Source: Endozoicomonas euniceicola (GTDB lineage Bacteria > Pseudomonadota > Gammaproteobacteria > Pseudomonadales > Endozoicomonadaceae). From it: a DNA stretch of 64,000 bases. A program made the position numbers and the translations under genes. Under the pieces are notes generated by a model, which saw only the letters and a program-made list of their open reading frames with translations, did no database searches and was not told the origin of the DNA. The DNA lies in NCBI RefSeq assembly GCF_025562755.1, contig NZ_CP103300.1:3163001-3227000 (forward strand), written 5' to 3'. The stretch's first letter is position 1; each line of letters begins with the position of its first letter. Shown here one piece after another: positions 10,056-19,633 of the stretch.

Positions 10056-10838
10056 ATGGCAACAATCAATAACTTTCAGGGTGCTGTCGCACCTGTTCCG
10101 GGAGACTCCGGGCGTAAGGACACCGGTCAGATTTCTCCAGAGAAGGCATCGAATCCAGGGCGTTTGAATCGCTCCAGTATTATTCGTCAGCGAGTTGGAG
10201 CGATAATACGCAGGGCAACACGTTCACCTTCTCCTCCAAAGCAGACCCCGATTCAGGAGCGCAAGGCTGAACAACTGCCAGCAGAGGCCGTTAAGGCGCA
10301 AATGTCAGGTCCGGGTGCCAAAGCCTCTGCCAGCAGTATGGAAAGTAAGCTGGACAAGCTGGGGCAAGATGTTCAACAGTTCAGGGCCAACAGGCAAAAA
10401 GCTGAAAATAAAGACAGCAAACCAGCGCATAAACAGCAGATTCAGCAGTTGAAGGCAGAGCTTAAGGCAGCGAAGAGTTTGCAAAAAAACGCTGAAGCCT
10501 TTGCCAGGCTGGAGGCAGGCGCTGATTATGGGTTTAATAAAATGCCAGGCGAATATGTTCGCCAAAAAGCTCCGAACGTTCTCAGTGAAGCCCAAAGTGC
10601 AGTGAAAGAAGCAAAACAGGAGTTGTCAGAAGCCGGGGCAAAACTGAAAGCATTCAAGCCCGATCAGCACTCAGGCAAAGCAGACAGCAAACCGGAAAAC
10701 AGTTCAGAAATAAAGCAGGGCTCTGCAAAGGAAAGAATGATGGCAGCCCGGGCAGCAAGAAACAGAAATGCCTCGCCCGAAGCGGCTTTTGGCAGGCAGC
10801 TTCGCGATGATATGGCCAACAACCGACTCAAGCCTTAA
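10056..10838 (+). CDS. Hypothetical Lys/Ala/Gln-rich protein, partly disordered with coiled coil
   Basis: 260 aa with no recognised domain. The first 100 residues are rich in Pro, Ser, Arg and Lys and look disordered. Residues about 95-150 and 180-210 (SKLDKLGQDVQQFRANRQ, KQQIQQLKAELKAAKS, VLSEAQSAVKEAKQELSEA) are predicted helical coiled coil by eye. There is no signal peptide or membrane segment. Start at ATG 10056 with purine-rich GGGGAGCAGCAGGG upstream; an in-frame TTG lies at 10029. The composition resembles secreted effector-like proteins of symbionts, but that is inference. Confidence 0.65.
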   Translation: MATINNFQGAVAPVPGDSGRKDTGQISPEKASNPGRLNRSSIIRQRVGAIIRRATRSPSPPKQTPIQERKAEQLPAEAVKAQMSGPGAKASASSMESKLDKLGQDVQQFRANRQKAENKDSKPAHKQQIQQLKAELKAAKSLQKNAEAFARLEAGADYGFNKMPGEYVRQKAPNVLSEAQSAVKEAKQELSEAGAKLKAFKPDQHSGKADSKPENSSEIKQGSAKERMMAARAARNRNASPEAAFGRQLRDDMANNRLKP

Positions 10839-10957
10839 CAACCAACTGTATCAGAACGTGGGTCGCTTTCAGACAAAGCTATAATGACAATTCAGCCATA
10901 ACCTAAAAGGAAATTACATACCAGCTCAAAGGCTATTGGCTGGTATAGCCAGACCTC

Positions 10958-11311
10958 ATGAAAGATGATGAATTGAATCAGTTACACAAGGAACTGGATG
11001 AGTCTATTGCTTTCCATCAGGCTCTGAGTGAAGAGATTGCTTCGGTTCAGCACGATGCCGGCAAACTGGCAAAGCACCTGTCCAGACTGAATGGCAGTAT
11101 GGCAATGCTGGAAGCCAGTGATGAGCCTGATGGCGTGTTGGCAGAGCGTGTCAATGAACTCAGACACGAACTGGATGAAGCAGAAGCTTATTACAAATCC
11201 CTTCAGGTCAGAGAGAGAAAGCTGCAAACCGCCGAAATACATGCAGCCCAATCCGTACATACCCTTCAGAGCGAGCTTAAAATTGAAGAACTGAAAAAAG
11301 GCCGGGACTGA
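10958..11311 (+). CDS. Small coiled-coil protein, function unknown
   Basis: 117-aa, highly charged, almost entirely helical, with heptad-like leucines from residue 5 to the end (ELNQLHKELDESIAFHQAL, RVNELRHELDEAEAYYKSL). No signal peptide, no membrane span. It converges on the sigma-54 regulator gene with 13 bp between the stops. No strong ribosome binding site is visible before ATG 10958; a small GGCTAT/ATAGCC hairpin lies just upstream instead. Confidence 0.6.
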   Translation: MKDDELNQLHKELDESIAFHQALSEEIASVQHDAGKLAKHLSRLNGSMAMLEASDEPDGVLAERVNELRHELDEAEAYYKSLQVRERKLQTAEIHAAQSVHTLQSELKIEELKKGRD

Positions 11312-11324
11312 CAAACCGTCAGGC

Positions 11325-12698
11325 TCAGGTTGCTGATGCCTTTTTCCGGGGAATACCCAGCTTTTGCCGACGTTCCCAGAGTGTCTTGCGGCTGATGCCC
11401 AGCTTTTGCGCTAACTCTGTTTCTGTCATCTGGTCCTGATGCTCCAGTACGAAGCGCTGGAAATAGTCTTCCAGGGTCAAACCGTTCTGAGCATTGCCCT
11501 CGTGTTGTAGCTGCGCATCCACTTTAAACAGAGACGCTTTAATTCGTACGTCAAGATCAAGGTATTCCGGAGTGATGATATTGTCATCGCACAGAATAAC
11601 AGCCCGTTCAATGGCGTGTTCCAGCTCCCGGACGTTGCCTGGCCACTGGTGCTGACAAATCGCAGCCATGGCTTCCGGAGAATAGGCGTGCGGCTCCTGT
11701 CCCATTTTTTTACAGACGCTGCTCATCAGTTTTTCTGCCAGCATCAGAATATCTTTGCCACGTTCACGCAGTGCAGGGATCCGCAGTTCGACCACTTTCA
11801 GCCGGTAGTAGAGGTCCTGACGAAACTCACTGCTGGCGGCCAGTTGTCTCAGGTTACGGTGTGTTGCCGCAATGAGTCGTACATCCACTTTTTGTGACTG
11901 AACGGAGCCTATACGACGAATTTCGCCTTCTTGCAGAACCCTGAGTAAACGAGCCTGAGCCTCCAGTGGTAGTTCACCAATTTCATCAAGGAACAGTGTG
12001 CCGCCAGAGGCGGCTTCAATTAATCCTGTTCTGGCGCCGGTTGCACCGGTAAACGATCCTTTTTCATGACCAAACAACTCGGATTCAATCAGGGTTTCGG
12101 GAATAGCGGCGCAGTTTATCGAGATCATAGGGCCGCCTGAGCGCTGGCTATGTCTGTGAATGGATTGAGCGACCAGTTCTTTGCCGGTGCCGGACTCACC
12201 CTGAATCAGCACAGTTGCAGTGGTTGGAGCGACTTTTTTGATGCGACGAAACAAAAGCCGCATGGCATCGCATTGCCCGAGCATACCATCGAAGCCTGCC
12301 TCTTCTGTTTCATCCTGTGGAACCGTTGGGCTGTCTGACTTCTGGTGACGTGCAAGAATCTCGGCAACCCGCTCCAGCATTTCGCTGTGGTCAAAGGGCT
12401 TGGCAATGTAGTCAACAGCCCCCAGTTTCATGGTACTGACAGCAGAGTTGAGGCTTGCATAACTGGTCATGATCAGCACCGGCTTATCACCCGCAAGATG
12501 AATCATTTCCGTACCGGGAGGTCCGGGAAGGCGCAGGTCACTGATAATCAGGTCAAAGCTGTCCAGGGTATACGACAGTTCTGCTTCATGCACAGAACCC
12601 GCTTCGCTGATAGTGTGTCCATGACGTTCAAGAAGCCTTTTTAAAGAGGCCCGGATAATTTCTTCGTCTTCAACAATCAGAATGTTTCCGTGACTCAT
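11325..12698 (-). CDS. Sigma-54-dependent response regulator, NtrC/CbrB-like
   Basis: 457 aa: receiver domain (1-120) with phospho-acceptor D54 in LIISDLRLPG and K100, AAA+ sigma-54 interaction domain with Walker A GESGTGKE (167-174), Walker B LFLDEIGE (235-242), and a C-terminal Fis-type helix-turn-helix (ETELAQKLGISRKTLWERR). The sigma-54 contact loop reads GSFTGA (214-219) in place of the usual GAFTGA, a tolerated variant. The start overlaps the kinase stop by ATGA, so the two are co-translated as a two-component pair. Confidence 0.9.
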   Translation of the reverse strand: MSHGNILIVEDEEIIRASLKRLLERHGHTISEAGSVHEAELSYTLDSFDLIISDLRLPGPPGTEMIHLAGDKPVLIMTSYASLNSAVSTMKLGAVDYIAKPFDHSEMLERVAEILARHQKSDSPTVPQDETEEAGFDGMLGQCDAMRLLFRRIKKVAPTTATVLIQGESGTGKELVAQSIHRHSQRSGGPMISINCAAIPETLIESELFGHEKGSFTGATGARTGLIEAASGGTLFLDEIGELPLEAQARLLRVLQEGEIRRIGSVQSQKVDVRLIAATHRNLRQLAASSEFRQDLYYRLKVVELRIPALRERGKDILMLAEKLMSSVCKKMGQEPHAYSPEAMAAICQHQWPGNVRELEHAIERAVILCDDNIITPEYLDLDVRIKASLFKVDAQLQHEGNAQNGLTLEDYFQRFVLEHQDQMTETELAQKLGISRKTLWERRQKLGIPRKKASAT

Positions 12699-15600
12699 AC
12701 GGCTTCCCCTTCCATCATGGATTCCGGGTGAGAGGCTGTCAGCTCTCCGGTTTCCAAACTATCTTGGTTTGACGGGTTACTCTTTGTCTCACTGCTTTTT
12801 GCATCACTGCTTTTTGCATCAAAGCGGGGCAAAGAAATAATAAATCGTGTGCCAGTCTTCAAAACCTTGTTGACCGGACTTTCAACCCGTATTGAACCAA
12901 AGTGTTCTTCAATAATGTTCCAGGTCAAAGCCAACCCAAGGCCGGTTCCCTTACCGGGCTCCTTGGTGGTAAAAAAAGGCTCAAAGAGGCGATTTTGTAT
13001 AGCGCGGGGGATCCCGTGTCCCTGATCTTCAATCGTCACGGTAACCGTCTGGGCGTCTGCTGTTGTCAGCAAAGTCACCTTGTCATTGACTGTAGAGGCA
13101 TCCACCGCATTAGACATCAGGTTGATCAACACCTGCTGTAGCTTCTGCTGGTCTCCTGTCACCAGATGGTCAGGCTGGCAACCGTTAGTAAACTGGATCT
13201 GACTGTTTTTGTGGCTCAGTTGCAAAAGACTGATGGCCTCATCAGCACAATGCTTCAGGGATACGACACCTGACTGACTATCATTGTGGCGTGCCTGACC
13301 AGTATGGGCATAGCTGACCAGTGTCCGTACAATACAGGTGATCCGCTGGGTCTGATCCAGCATCTGAGCTGCCACTTTCCGGGTGTCGGGTTCACCCGAC
13401 AGGCTTATTAACTCCTGGGCAAGGCAGTCAATGGCAGTAATCGGGTTACCGATTTCATGGGCGACACCTGCCGCCAGTTGACCAATCGAAGCCAGTCGTT
13501 CGCTGTGAAACAACTGGTTTTCAAGCATCTGGTTTTCCGTGCGGTCTTCCAGCAGCATCACTTTATTGCCTGTTGTGCCCGACGCAGGCACTTCCACCAT
13601 GGCTTTGTGAATACTGAAATAGCGCTGTGTCCCTTCCACTTCAAGTTTGTGATTATGCAGGTGCAGGTTATCCAGCGATGAGAACTGGCAAAGCAACTCG
13701 TTCCAGGGTGGGGTCAGATGGTGAATGTTAAGCCCGAGCACCTGGCTAGCGTCAATGCCAGTCATTTCTGACATGGCCTGGTTCCACAGCATCACCTCCT
13801 TATTCGCGTCAACGGAAAACAGTGCGAGGGGCAGTTTATTCAGTGTGTCCCGGTGATAGCGGCGCAAACTGTCCAGCTCGGCAGCCAGCCCGCTGAGTCT
13901 GGAGTGATAAGACTCCAGCCGGGACTCCATAAAGTGAATGTCCCGGGCAACGTAGTCCTTCTGCTGATCCCAGGGCAGAAAGGTTTCTACCATGCCATGG
14001 GCAACCGTGGGGCCGAACAGGCCGGACAGGTTTTTCTCCAGCCTTTCCCTTAAACGACGCAGGGCGTGTGGGCGGGTTTCATCTTCACGCATATTGAGAT
14101 CAGACAAAGCCTTTTGAACTTCTTTGGCTGCCGTGCTGCTGCCCAGCGGGGTGCTGAGCATTTTCTGGAACTCATAGGTGGATGAGGCGATTGGAATTTT
14201 GTGATTGTTCCGGGTTGGGCTTTCAACCTGACAGGCTGCTGCCGCACTGGCTTCCTCGGGAGACATTCTGGTCAACAGAGAGACGAGAATAATAAACCCG
14301 GCGTTAACGGCAAGGGAAAGAAATACTACCTGATGCCAGTTGTCGTACAGCATGTTTTGATAAACGACAAAAGACTGGTTATAGAGACTGATATCAATGA
14401 TCAGGGGGATGAACATCGTGATCAGCCAGACCAGGCTGCCCACAGCAAGACCGGCAATAAAACCGTAATGGTTGGCTTTGGGCCAGTAGAGAACGCAGAG
14501 GGCTCCGGGTAATAGCTGTAACGCTCCGACAAAGGCCACCATGCCCAGGTTATACAGGGAGTGCTGGCTGTCGAACAGTAGATAAAAGCCATAGGAAGCC
14601 ATAATCAGGGCACTGATCAACAGTCGCTTAAGCCAGGCCAAAGCCCGGTAAATATCAACTTCCAGATTGGCTTTTGGTCGCCAGAACGGCATTACGAGAT
14701 GATTCAGTATCATCGACGACAGTGCCAGTGTCGTTACTATGATCAGGCCGCTGGCGGCGGTCAGGCTGCCAATAAAGGAAACCACCGTGATCCAGGGTTT
14801 ATTGAGAGCCTGACCAATTCCCAGGGCATAGTACTCAGGGCTGAAAGGCAGCGCCAGTTTAACGCCAGCCCAGGTAAGAATAGGAACCATCAGGCTGAGA
14901 ATCAGCAGAAAGAACGGAAAAGCCCAGCTGGCAATATTCAGGGCGTGTTGGTCACGGTTCTCTGTGAATGTGATGTGGAACATGTGCGGCATAACAATAA
15001 CAGCCGCAAAGAACATCAGCAGCATGCTGCGCCACGGCCCGTTTTCTATCGGCTGTTGAAGGGTAGCCATATGGTCACTGTTGGAATGCAGCCAAAGATT
15101 CAAGCCCTCAATACCACCAAACACGTCGTTTAAAGCAACAAAGCCGAGTGTCAACAGAACGGCAAGCTTCAGAACAGACTCAACCGCAAGCGCCATCACC
15201 AGCCCCTGATGATGATCGTGGCTGGATATATGCCGGGTGCCAAATAAAATGGCAAACAGGGTGACCAGTACACAGAACAGGAACGCCAGATTGATTCTGG
15301 GAATATCCTGATTAATCAGATGTATGCTGTCTGATACCGCCTGAATCTGGAGCGCCAGCAAAGGCATGATGCTGGCCAGCATAATCAGCGTTGCAATAAT
15401 TCCGGCGGCAGAACTGCGAAAACGGAATGCAAACAGATCGGCAAGAGAACTCAGCTGATAAGACCGGGTAATTTTCAGAATGGGTGTCAGCAGTATAGGG
15501 GCAAGAAGAAAGGCGCCACTGACGCCTATATAGAGAGTTAAAAAAAGGTAGCCACTGTCTCTGGCTATGCCTATGCTGCCATAGTACGCCCAGCTGCTGG

Positions 15601-15748
15601 CATAAATGCCCAGTGACAGAACATAAGTAATGGGGTGTCGGACAATGGCTTGAGGTATCCAGCCTTTGTCAGTAATCCAGGCAATGGAAAACAGCAGCAG
15701 CAGGTAAGCCGCACTGACAAACAACAGGGGCTCCAGGTCATAACCCAT
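12695..15748 (-). CDS. Hybrid sodium/solute symporter-like sensor histidine kinase, CbrA-like
   Basis: About 1017 aa. The first 500 residues form an SSS-family (SLC5) transporter-like membrane domain with about 13 hydrophobic spans. They are followed by a linker, a PAS-like domain (LPLALFSVDANKEVMLWNQ), a HisKA domain with the phospho-acceptor His in GVAHEIGNPITAID, and a HATPase with DQGHGIP and GTGLGLAL boxes. This is the architecture of CbrA, which with CbrB controls carbon/nitrogen balance in Pseudomonas. ATG 15748 fits the GAGGGG ribosome binding site better than ATG 15754. It overlaps a small upstream ORF and the regulator downstream. Confidence 0.9.
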   Translation of the reverse strand: MGYDLEPLLFVSAAYLLLLFSIAWITDKGWIPQAIVRHPITYVLSLGIYASSWAYYGSIGIARDSGYLFLTLYIGVSGAFLLAPILLTPILKITRSYQLSSLADLFAFRFRSSAAGIIATLIMLASIMPLLALQIQAVSDSIHLINQDIPRINLAFLFCVLVTLFAILFGTRHISSHDHHQGLVMALAVESVLKLAVLLTLGFVALNDVFGGIEGLNLWLHSNSDHMATLQQPIENGPWRSMLLMFFAAVIVMPHMFHITFTENRDQHALNIASWAFPFFLLILSLMVPILTWAGVKLALPFSPEYYALGIGQALNKPWITVVSFIGSLTAASGLIIVTTLALSSMILNHLVMPFWRPKANLEVDIYRALAWLKRLLISALIMASYGFYLLFDSQHSLYNLGMVAFVGALQLLPGALCVLYWPKANHYGFIAGLAVGSLVWLITMFIPLIIDISLYNQSFVVYQNMLYDNWHQVVFLSLAVNAGFIILVSLLTRMSPEEASAAAACQVESPTRNNHKIPIASSTYEFQKMLSTPLGSSTAAKEVQKALSDLNMREDETRPHALRRLRERLEKNLSGLFGPTVAHGMVETFLPWDQQKDYVARDIHFMESRLESYHSRLSGLAAELDSLRRYHRDTLNKLPLALFSVDANKEVMLWNQAMSEMTGIDASQVLGLNIHHLTPPWNELLCQFSSLDNLHLHNHKLEVEGTQRYFSIHKAMVEVPASGTTGNKVMLLEDRTENQMLENQLFHSERLASIGQLAAGVAHEIGNPITAIDCLAQELISLSGEPDTRKVAAQMLDQTQRITCIVRTLVSYAHTGQARHNDSQSGVVSLKHCADEAISLLQLSHKNSQIQFTNGCQPDHLVTGDQQKLQQVLINLMSNAVDASTVNDKVTLLTTADAQTVTVTIEDQGHGIPRAIQNRLFEPFFTTKEPGKGTGLGLALTWNIIEEHFGSIRVESPVNKVLKTGTRFIISLPRFDAKSSDAKSSETKSNPSNQDSLETGELTASHPESMMEGEAV

Positions 15749-15914
15749 CGACATCCCCTCGTGGCTGCAACAGGAATCCTGTCAACACTACCAGCAGCCA
15801 CAACAACCAGGGCTGGTACCAGGCATCACCATAGGTTATCCACCACTCCATGATCGCGGTTGAGAAGAAAAAGATGCCTATTAAGAGAGCCAGTACCAGG
15901 CGATAGATATACAT
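15738..15914 (-). CDS. 58-aa membrane miniprotein upstream of the CbrA-like kinase
   Basis: Short ORF beginning MYIYRLVLALLIGIFF and ending DGL, with two hydrophobic stretches (residues 5-22 and 35-50) separated by MEWWITYGDAWYQP. Its last codons overlap the start of the kinase gene, implying translational coupling. Pseudomonas carries a small cbrX gene in the same place in front of cbrA. I infer that this is the counterpart from position and size, not from a sequence comparison. Confidence 0.6.
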   Translation of the reverse strand: MYIYRLVLALLIGIFFFSTAIMEWWITYGDAWYQPWLLWLLVVLTGFLLQPRGDVDGL

Positions 15915-16023
15915 AGAACGACAGTGCTTATCTGCTGGACTGCCATGTTATAACTAATAGAGATAAACCGAAAAAGGGTCTCGGATTATACTTCTGGGTG
16001 GGGGTGGATACTGTTGGTTGGTA

Positions 16024-16791
16024 TTAATAGTCCGGGGCGTTATAAGTGACCCAGAAAACCATGTTACCCGGGCAGTCTTCACCCAGTACTTCGCTCATCA
16101 GTTCATTGGCTTTCAGCTGACTCATTTTTTTTATCCACTTGGGATCGTCGATTTTTTCTTCGAGAAACCAGTTGGGCAGAGAGACGGTGTGTTTGTCGTA
16201 GTAAGCCAGAGGAAAGCGGAGGCCTTTGGGCAGGCGGCCACGTTTGACGCTCAGGGATGCATCGCAACGAACCACCAGGCTTTCGGCAATCTGCTTGCGT
16301 TTAGCAACGTAGTTGCCTGCTTCACGACGGTATTTATCTTCGTAGGGTCCCATCAGTTCTGCAAAACGGTTTTCGATACAGTGATCGTAAGCGCGGCTGA
16401 TTTCATCATTCTGGTAGCCCATTATACGACAGGCTTCTGATACCCGCTCACGAAAATCCGCAGCGATTTGCAGATACCAGGGAGCATGAGGGCCAAGAAT
16501 ATTCTGGGCTTCCTGATTGGCAACGAAGTACAGGTTTTCATCAGGGGAGAAACACAGTGCAGCATCTTCAGAAGTGACTGCATCCATTTTGGCAAGGTCT
16601 GGCTCTGTGCTGATGGCTGAGTCACGCTCGTAACGTGCCTTCTGACAGAATTCAGAATTGGACATATCAAGTGGAACACCTGGCACAGGAGCCACGTTGT
16701 CAGGTATCAATTCATCAGGCGATAATGCCATGGCTGCCGAGGTTAGGAAGGAGGAGAATAAAAATACAACTACCTTGTAAAACGTTGTCAT
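16024..16791 (-). CDS. Secreted hypothetical protein, conserved neighbour of the P family
   Basis: 255 aa with an N-terminal signal peptide (MTTFYKVVVFLFSSFLTSAA, cleavage near AMA-LS) and a mature part with eight or so scattered cysteines (FCQKAR, ALCFS, EACRIM, DHCIE, VVRCD, EDCPG), suggesting disulfides in the periplasm. Function not recognised. ATG 16791 is chosen because AGGGA lies 7 bases upstream. Two internal stretches of this gene reappear at 18530-18629 and 19634-19670, inside the neighbouring paralog array. Confidence 0.7.
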   Translation of the reverse strand: MTTFYKVVVFLFSSFLTSAAMALSPDELIPDNVAPVPGVPLDMSNSEFCQKARYERDSAISTEPDLAKMDAVTSEDAALCFSPDENLYFVANQEAQNILGPHAPWYLQIAADFRERVSEACRIMGYQNDEISRAYDHCIENRFAELMGPYEDKYRREAGNYVAKRKQIAESLVVRCDASLSVKRGRLPKGLRFPLAYYDKHTVSLPNWFLEEKIDDPKWIKKMSQLKANELMSEVLGEDCPGNMVFWVTYNAPDY

Positions 16792-16877
16792 AATCAATCC
16801 CTGATACGCATCGTTTATGTATACCACTCAGTCCTTTGTTAAAGCAATGCCCCACGAATTTATGGGGAGCTTCAGGT

Positions 16878-17594
16878 TTACCCACCTCCACTCTCAAAGA
16901 ATGCAAGTGAAGGGATAAAAGTGCCGCCGCCACTTCCCCGACAACAGAAATAACATAAGACGCAGGTAATAATACCTACAACAGTGGCTACCGAAGCTAT
17001 AATCCCAATAATCACTCCAACAGGCAATGAAAAGCATTCTCCCCTATTGTTTTTGTAACTATCATCGCAATCATCTTTTGTGGTTTTGTTACCGGTTTGC
17101 TGTAAGGATATTTCAGAACCGGTAGCGTTGGTGATTGCCAGAAACGTTGCACCAGAGGACTCATCTTTTACATAGAAACTGTGATTTTGTCCGGAAGGCT
17201 GTACAGGATAAACCTTTAACAGGTGTGCAGAGCTGCCGTTACTGGCCTGTGTCTGCACTATCAGGCCTTTTCCTTCGGTGGTTGGTGATGCTGTGACAAA
17301 GTGTTCTTCGCCATTGATCTGAATGCTGTGGTTTATCCCGGAACTCGGGGATATTGACACAGGCGACATTCCTTTCAAAACAGGTGTGGCGGTTATGCCT
17401 TTTGAGGTTGAAGATATCTTGTAGCTTAATTGAGGCGTCTGGTTCAGGTAGGTTTTGTTTATTAATGACAAGGCCGTGGTTTTTGCTCTGGAATCAGCCT
17501 GTATTAACGGGGAGAAAAACAACAGGGTACAGATATACAGAAACAGCCTGAAAACAAGCTGGTTCGCAGTAAAGAATGCCCGGATAACAAACAT
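16878..17594 (-). CDS. P-family paralog P1: signal peptide, conserved ectodomain, membrane tail
   Basis: 238 aa. Residues 1-33 form a signal peptide (LFLYICTLLFFSPLIQA). Residues 34-165 form the family ectodomain (TTALSLINKTYLNQTPQLSY, KGITATPVLKGMSPVSI, INGEEHFVTASP, SFYVKDESSGATFL). The tail has a membrane span (VGVIIGIIASVATVVGIITC) followed by CVLCYFCCRG and a glycine-rich end. GAGGG lies 5 bases before the start. No known domain is recognised. It is nearest to the secreted gene at 16024 and shares about 100 bp of leader with the other three members. Confidence 0.75.
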   Translation of the reverse strand: MFVIRAFFTANQLVFRLFLYICTLLFFSPLIQADSRAKTTALSLINKTYLNQTPQLSYKISSTSKGITATPVLKGMSPVSISPSSGINHSIQINGEEHFVTASPTTEGKGLIVQTQASNGSSAHLLKVYPVQPSGQNHSFYVKDESSGATFLAITNATGSEISLQQTGNKTTKDDCDDSYKNNRGECFSLPVGVIIGIIASVATVVGIITCVLCYFCCRGSGGGTFIPSLAFFESGGG

Positions 17595-17693
17595 GTCTGA
17601 CCCTCGTTAATTTTTAGAATACCAGGTACGTGATGTAATTGCCCCAGCTAGAAAGGGAAATATAGATACAAACCGGGTTTATGCAAGTTGTGG

Positions 17694-18395
17694 TCAGACT
17701 GAATGTATGTTTGGGCTCGTTTTCTTATGTATGCACTTCATCCAAATCCCATGGGCTAACAAAACAACAATGCCATATACAAGGATTACCGCAATTACAT
17801 TAAGTGCATGATCATAAATAAAGCTAGAAGAGTTGGATGTACTTTCTGTTTTTTTGTCACTCCCATCGAAATTATCGTCTGTGATTTTGTTACCTGTTTG
17901 CTGTAAGGTTATTTCAGAGCCGGTAGCGCTGATGGTTGCCAGAAACGTTGCACCAGAGGACTCATCTTTTACATAGAAACTGTGATTTTGCCCGGAAGGC
18001 TGTACAGGAGAAACCTTTAGCAGGTGTGCAGAGGTGCCGTTAATGGCCTGTGTCTGCACTATCAGACCTTTTCCTTCGGTAGTTGGTGATGTTGTGACAA
18101 AGTGTTCTTCGCCATTGATCTGGATGCTGTGGTTTATCCCGGAACTCGGGGATATTGACACAGGCGACATTCCTTTCAAAGCAGGCGTGGCGGTTATGCC
18201 TTTTGAGGTTGAAGATATCTTGTAGCTTAATTGAGGCGTCTGGTTCAGGTAGGTTTTGTTTATTAATGACAAGGCCGTGGTTTTTGCTCTGGAATCAGCC
18301 TGTATTAACGGGGAGAAAAGCAACAGGGTACTGATATACAGAATCAGCCTGAAAGCAAGTTGGTTTCCAAAAAAGAATGCCTGAATAACGAACAT
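17694..18395 (-). CDS. P-family paralog P2
   Basis: 233 aa. Nearly identical to P1 up to about residue 165, then divergent. The C-terminal part has a poly-Ser/Thr linker, one membrane span (ALNVIAVILVYGIVVLLAHG) and a short basic tail KCIHKKTSPN in place of the Cys-rich tail of P1. GGGG lies 6 bases before ATG 18395. The sharp change from near identity to no similarity suggests the tails were exchanged or evolve separately from the ectodomain. Confidence 0.75.
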   Translation of the reverse strand: MFVIQAFFFGNQLAFRLILYISTLLLFSPLIQADSRAKTTALSLINKTYLNQTPQLSYKISSTSKGITATPALKGMSPVSISPSSGINHSIQINGEEHFVTTSPTTEGKGLIVQTQAINGTSAHLLKVSPVQPSGQNHSFYVKDESSGATFLATISATGSEITLQQTGNKITDDNFDGSDKKTESTSNSSSFIYDHALNVIAVILVYGIVVLLAHGIWMKCIHKKTSPNIHSV

Positions 18396-18529
18396 ATTAA
18401 CCCCCCGTTAATTTTTAGAACACCCGGGGACATCATGTAACACCCCGGACGAGAAAGGGAAATATAGATACAAATTGGGCTTACGCAAGTCATGGTCAGG
18501 CAGAATGTTCGCTCAGGTCCTTACTTTAT

Positions 18530-18629
18530 ATACGACAGTCTTCTGATACCCGCTCACGAAAATCCGCAGCGATTTGCAGATACCAGGGAGCATGAGGGCC
18601 AAGAATATTCTGGGCTTCCTGATTGGCAA
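18530..18629 (-). pseudogene. Copied 100-bp fragment of the gene at 16024
   Basis: Bases 18530-18629 match 16424-16523 with about one mismatch, in the same orientation, so they correspond to an internal part of the secreted-protein gene. The fragment sits between the P2 leader and MITE-like element M1 and cannot encode a full protein. Confidence 0.85.
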
Positions 18630-18640
18630 TGGCCCATTAA

Positions 18641-18748
18641 GGGAAGCAGCAGAACATAATATACCGCTGTTGGCTGTTGGCTGTTGGCTGTACGAGCAGC
18701 TAATAGCCAAAAGCCAACAGCCCGGTAAGTTATTGAATGCTGCGCCCC
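18641..18748. mobile_element. MITE-like element M1 (108 bp), TAA target duplication
   Basis: Ends GGGAAGCAGCAGAACATAAT and (other end, reverse complement) GGGGCGCAGCATTCAATAAC are imperfect inverted repeats. The core consists of TTGGCTG-type heptamers meeting AGCCAAA-type heptamers, so the whole folds into one hairpin. TAA flanks both ends (18638-18640 and 18749-18751). No ORF. One of four copies in the window. Confidence 0.75.
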
Positions 18749-18771
18749 TAACTTATGGTCTTTTTTCAAGT

Positions 18772-19506
18772 TTACTCGCATCCAACTCCACCTCCATCTT
18801 CACCGATGAATCCCAGTGCAAAGGAAGAACTGCCGGCAGAATGGCTTTGATAATATTTGCAGCAACGAACACAGATTATGACAGTAGCAGCAATTAGTGT
18901 GAATGTTACACCTATAATAACAGGGCCCGCGTAAGCAGGGAGTGGCTGGCATTTTCCTTGTACTCTGTAACCTCCATCGCAATCCTCGTCTGTGGTTTTG
19001 TTACCTGTTTGTTGTACGGTTATGCTTGAAGCGCTGGCGCTGGTGGTTGCCAGAAACGTTGCACCAGAGGATTCATCCTTTACATAGTAACGGTGACTTT
19101 GTCCGGAAGTCTGGACAGGATAAACCTTTAACAGGTGTGCAGAGGTGCCGTTACTGGCCTGCGTCTGCACTATCAGACCTTTTCCGTCGGTAGTCGGTGA
19201 TGCTGCGACAAAGTGTTCTTCACCATTGATCTGAACGCTGTGGTTTATCCCGGAACTCCGGGATATCGACACAGTAGACATCCCTTTCAAAGCAGGTCTG
19301 GCGGTGATGCCTTTTGAGGTTGAAGATATCTTGTAGCTTAATTGAGGCGTCTTGTTAAGGTAGGTTTTGTTTATTAATGACAGGGCAGTGGTATTTGCTC
19401 TGGAATCAGCCTGTATTAACGGGGAGAAAAACAACAGGGTACTGGTATACAGAATCAGCCTGAAAGCAAGTTGGTTTCCAAAAAAGAATGCCTGAATAAC
19501 GAACAT
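18772..19506 (-). CDS. P-family paralog P3
   Basis: 244 aa. Same signal peptide and ectodomain as P1/P2 with scattered substitutions. The tail has a membrane span (GPVIIGVTFTLIAATVIIC), the Cys-rich juxtamembrane VRCCKYYQS and a Gly/Glu end. ATG 19506 is used because it aligns with the other members; the open frame extends upstream to 19689 through leader and copied fragment sequence and should not be annotated. Element M1 lies 23 bp after its stop. Confidence 0.75.
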   Translation of the reverse strand: MFVIQAFFFGNQLAFRLILYTSTLLFFSPLIQADSRANTTALSLINKTYLNKTPQLSYKISSTSKGITARPALKGMSTVSISRSSGINHSVQINGEEHFVAASPTTDGKGLIVQTQASNGTSAHLLKVYPVQTSGQSHRYYVKDESSGATFLATTSASASSITVQQTGNKTTDEDCDGGYRVQGKCQPLPAYAGPVIIGVTFTLIAATVIICVRCCKYYQSHSAGSSSFALGFIGEDGGGVGCE

Positions 19507-19633
19507 ATTTACCCCCTCGTTAATTTTTAGAACACCTGAGGACATCATGTAATTCTCCGGACGAGAAAGGGGAATATAGATACAAATTGGGCTTACGCAG
19601 GTCATGGTCAGGCTGAATGTTCGCTCGACTGCA

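Noticed and set aside
14699..15133. 144-aa plus-strand frame within the CbrA-like kinase
   Set aside because: Antisense to the membrane domain; polar translation is the complement of hydrophobic codons.
16018..16440. 140-aa plus-strand frame antisense to the secreted gene
   Set aside because: Shadow frame; the minus strand has signal peptide, ribosome binding site and cysteine pattern.
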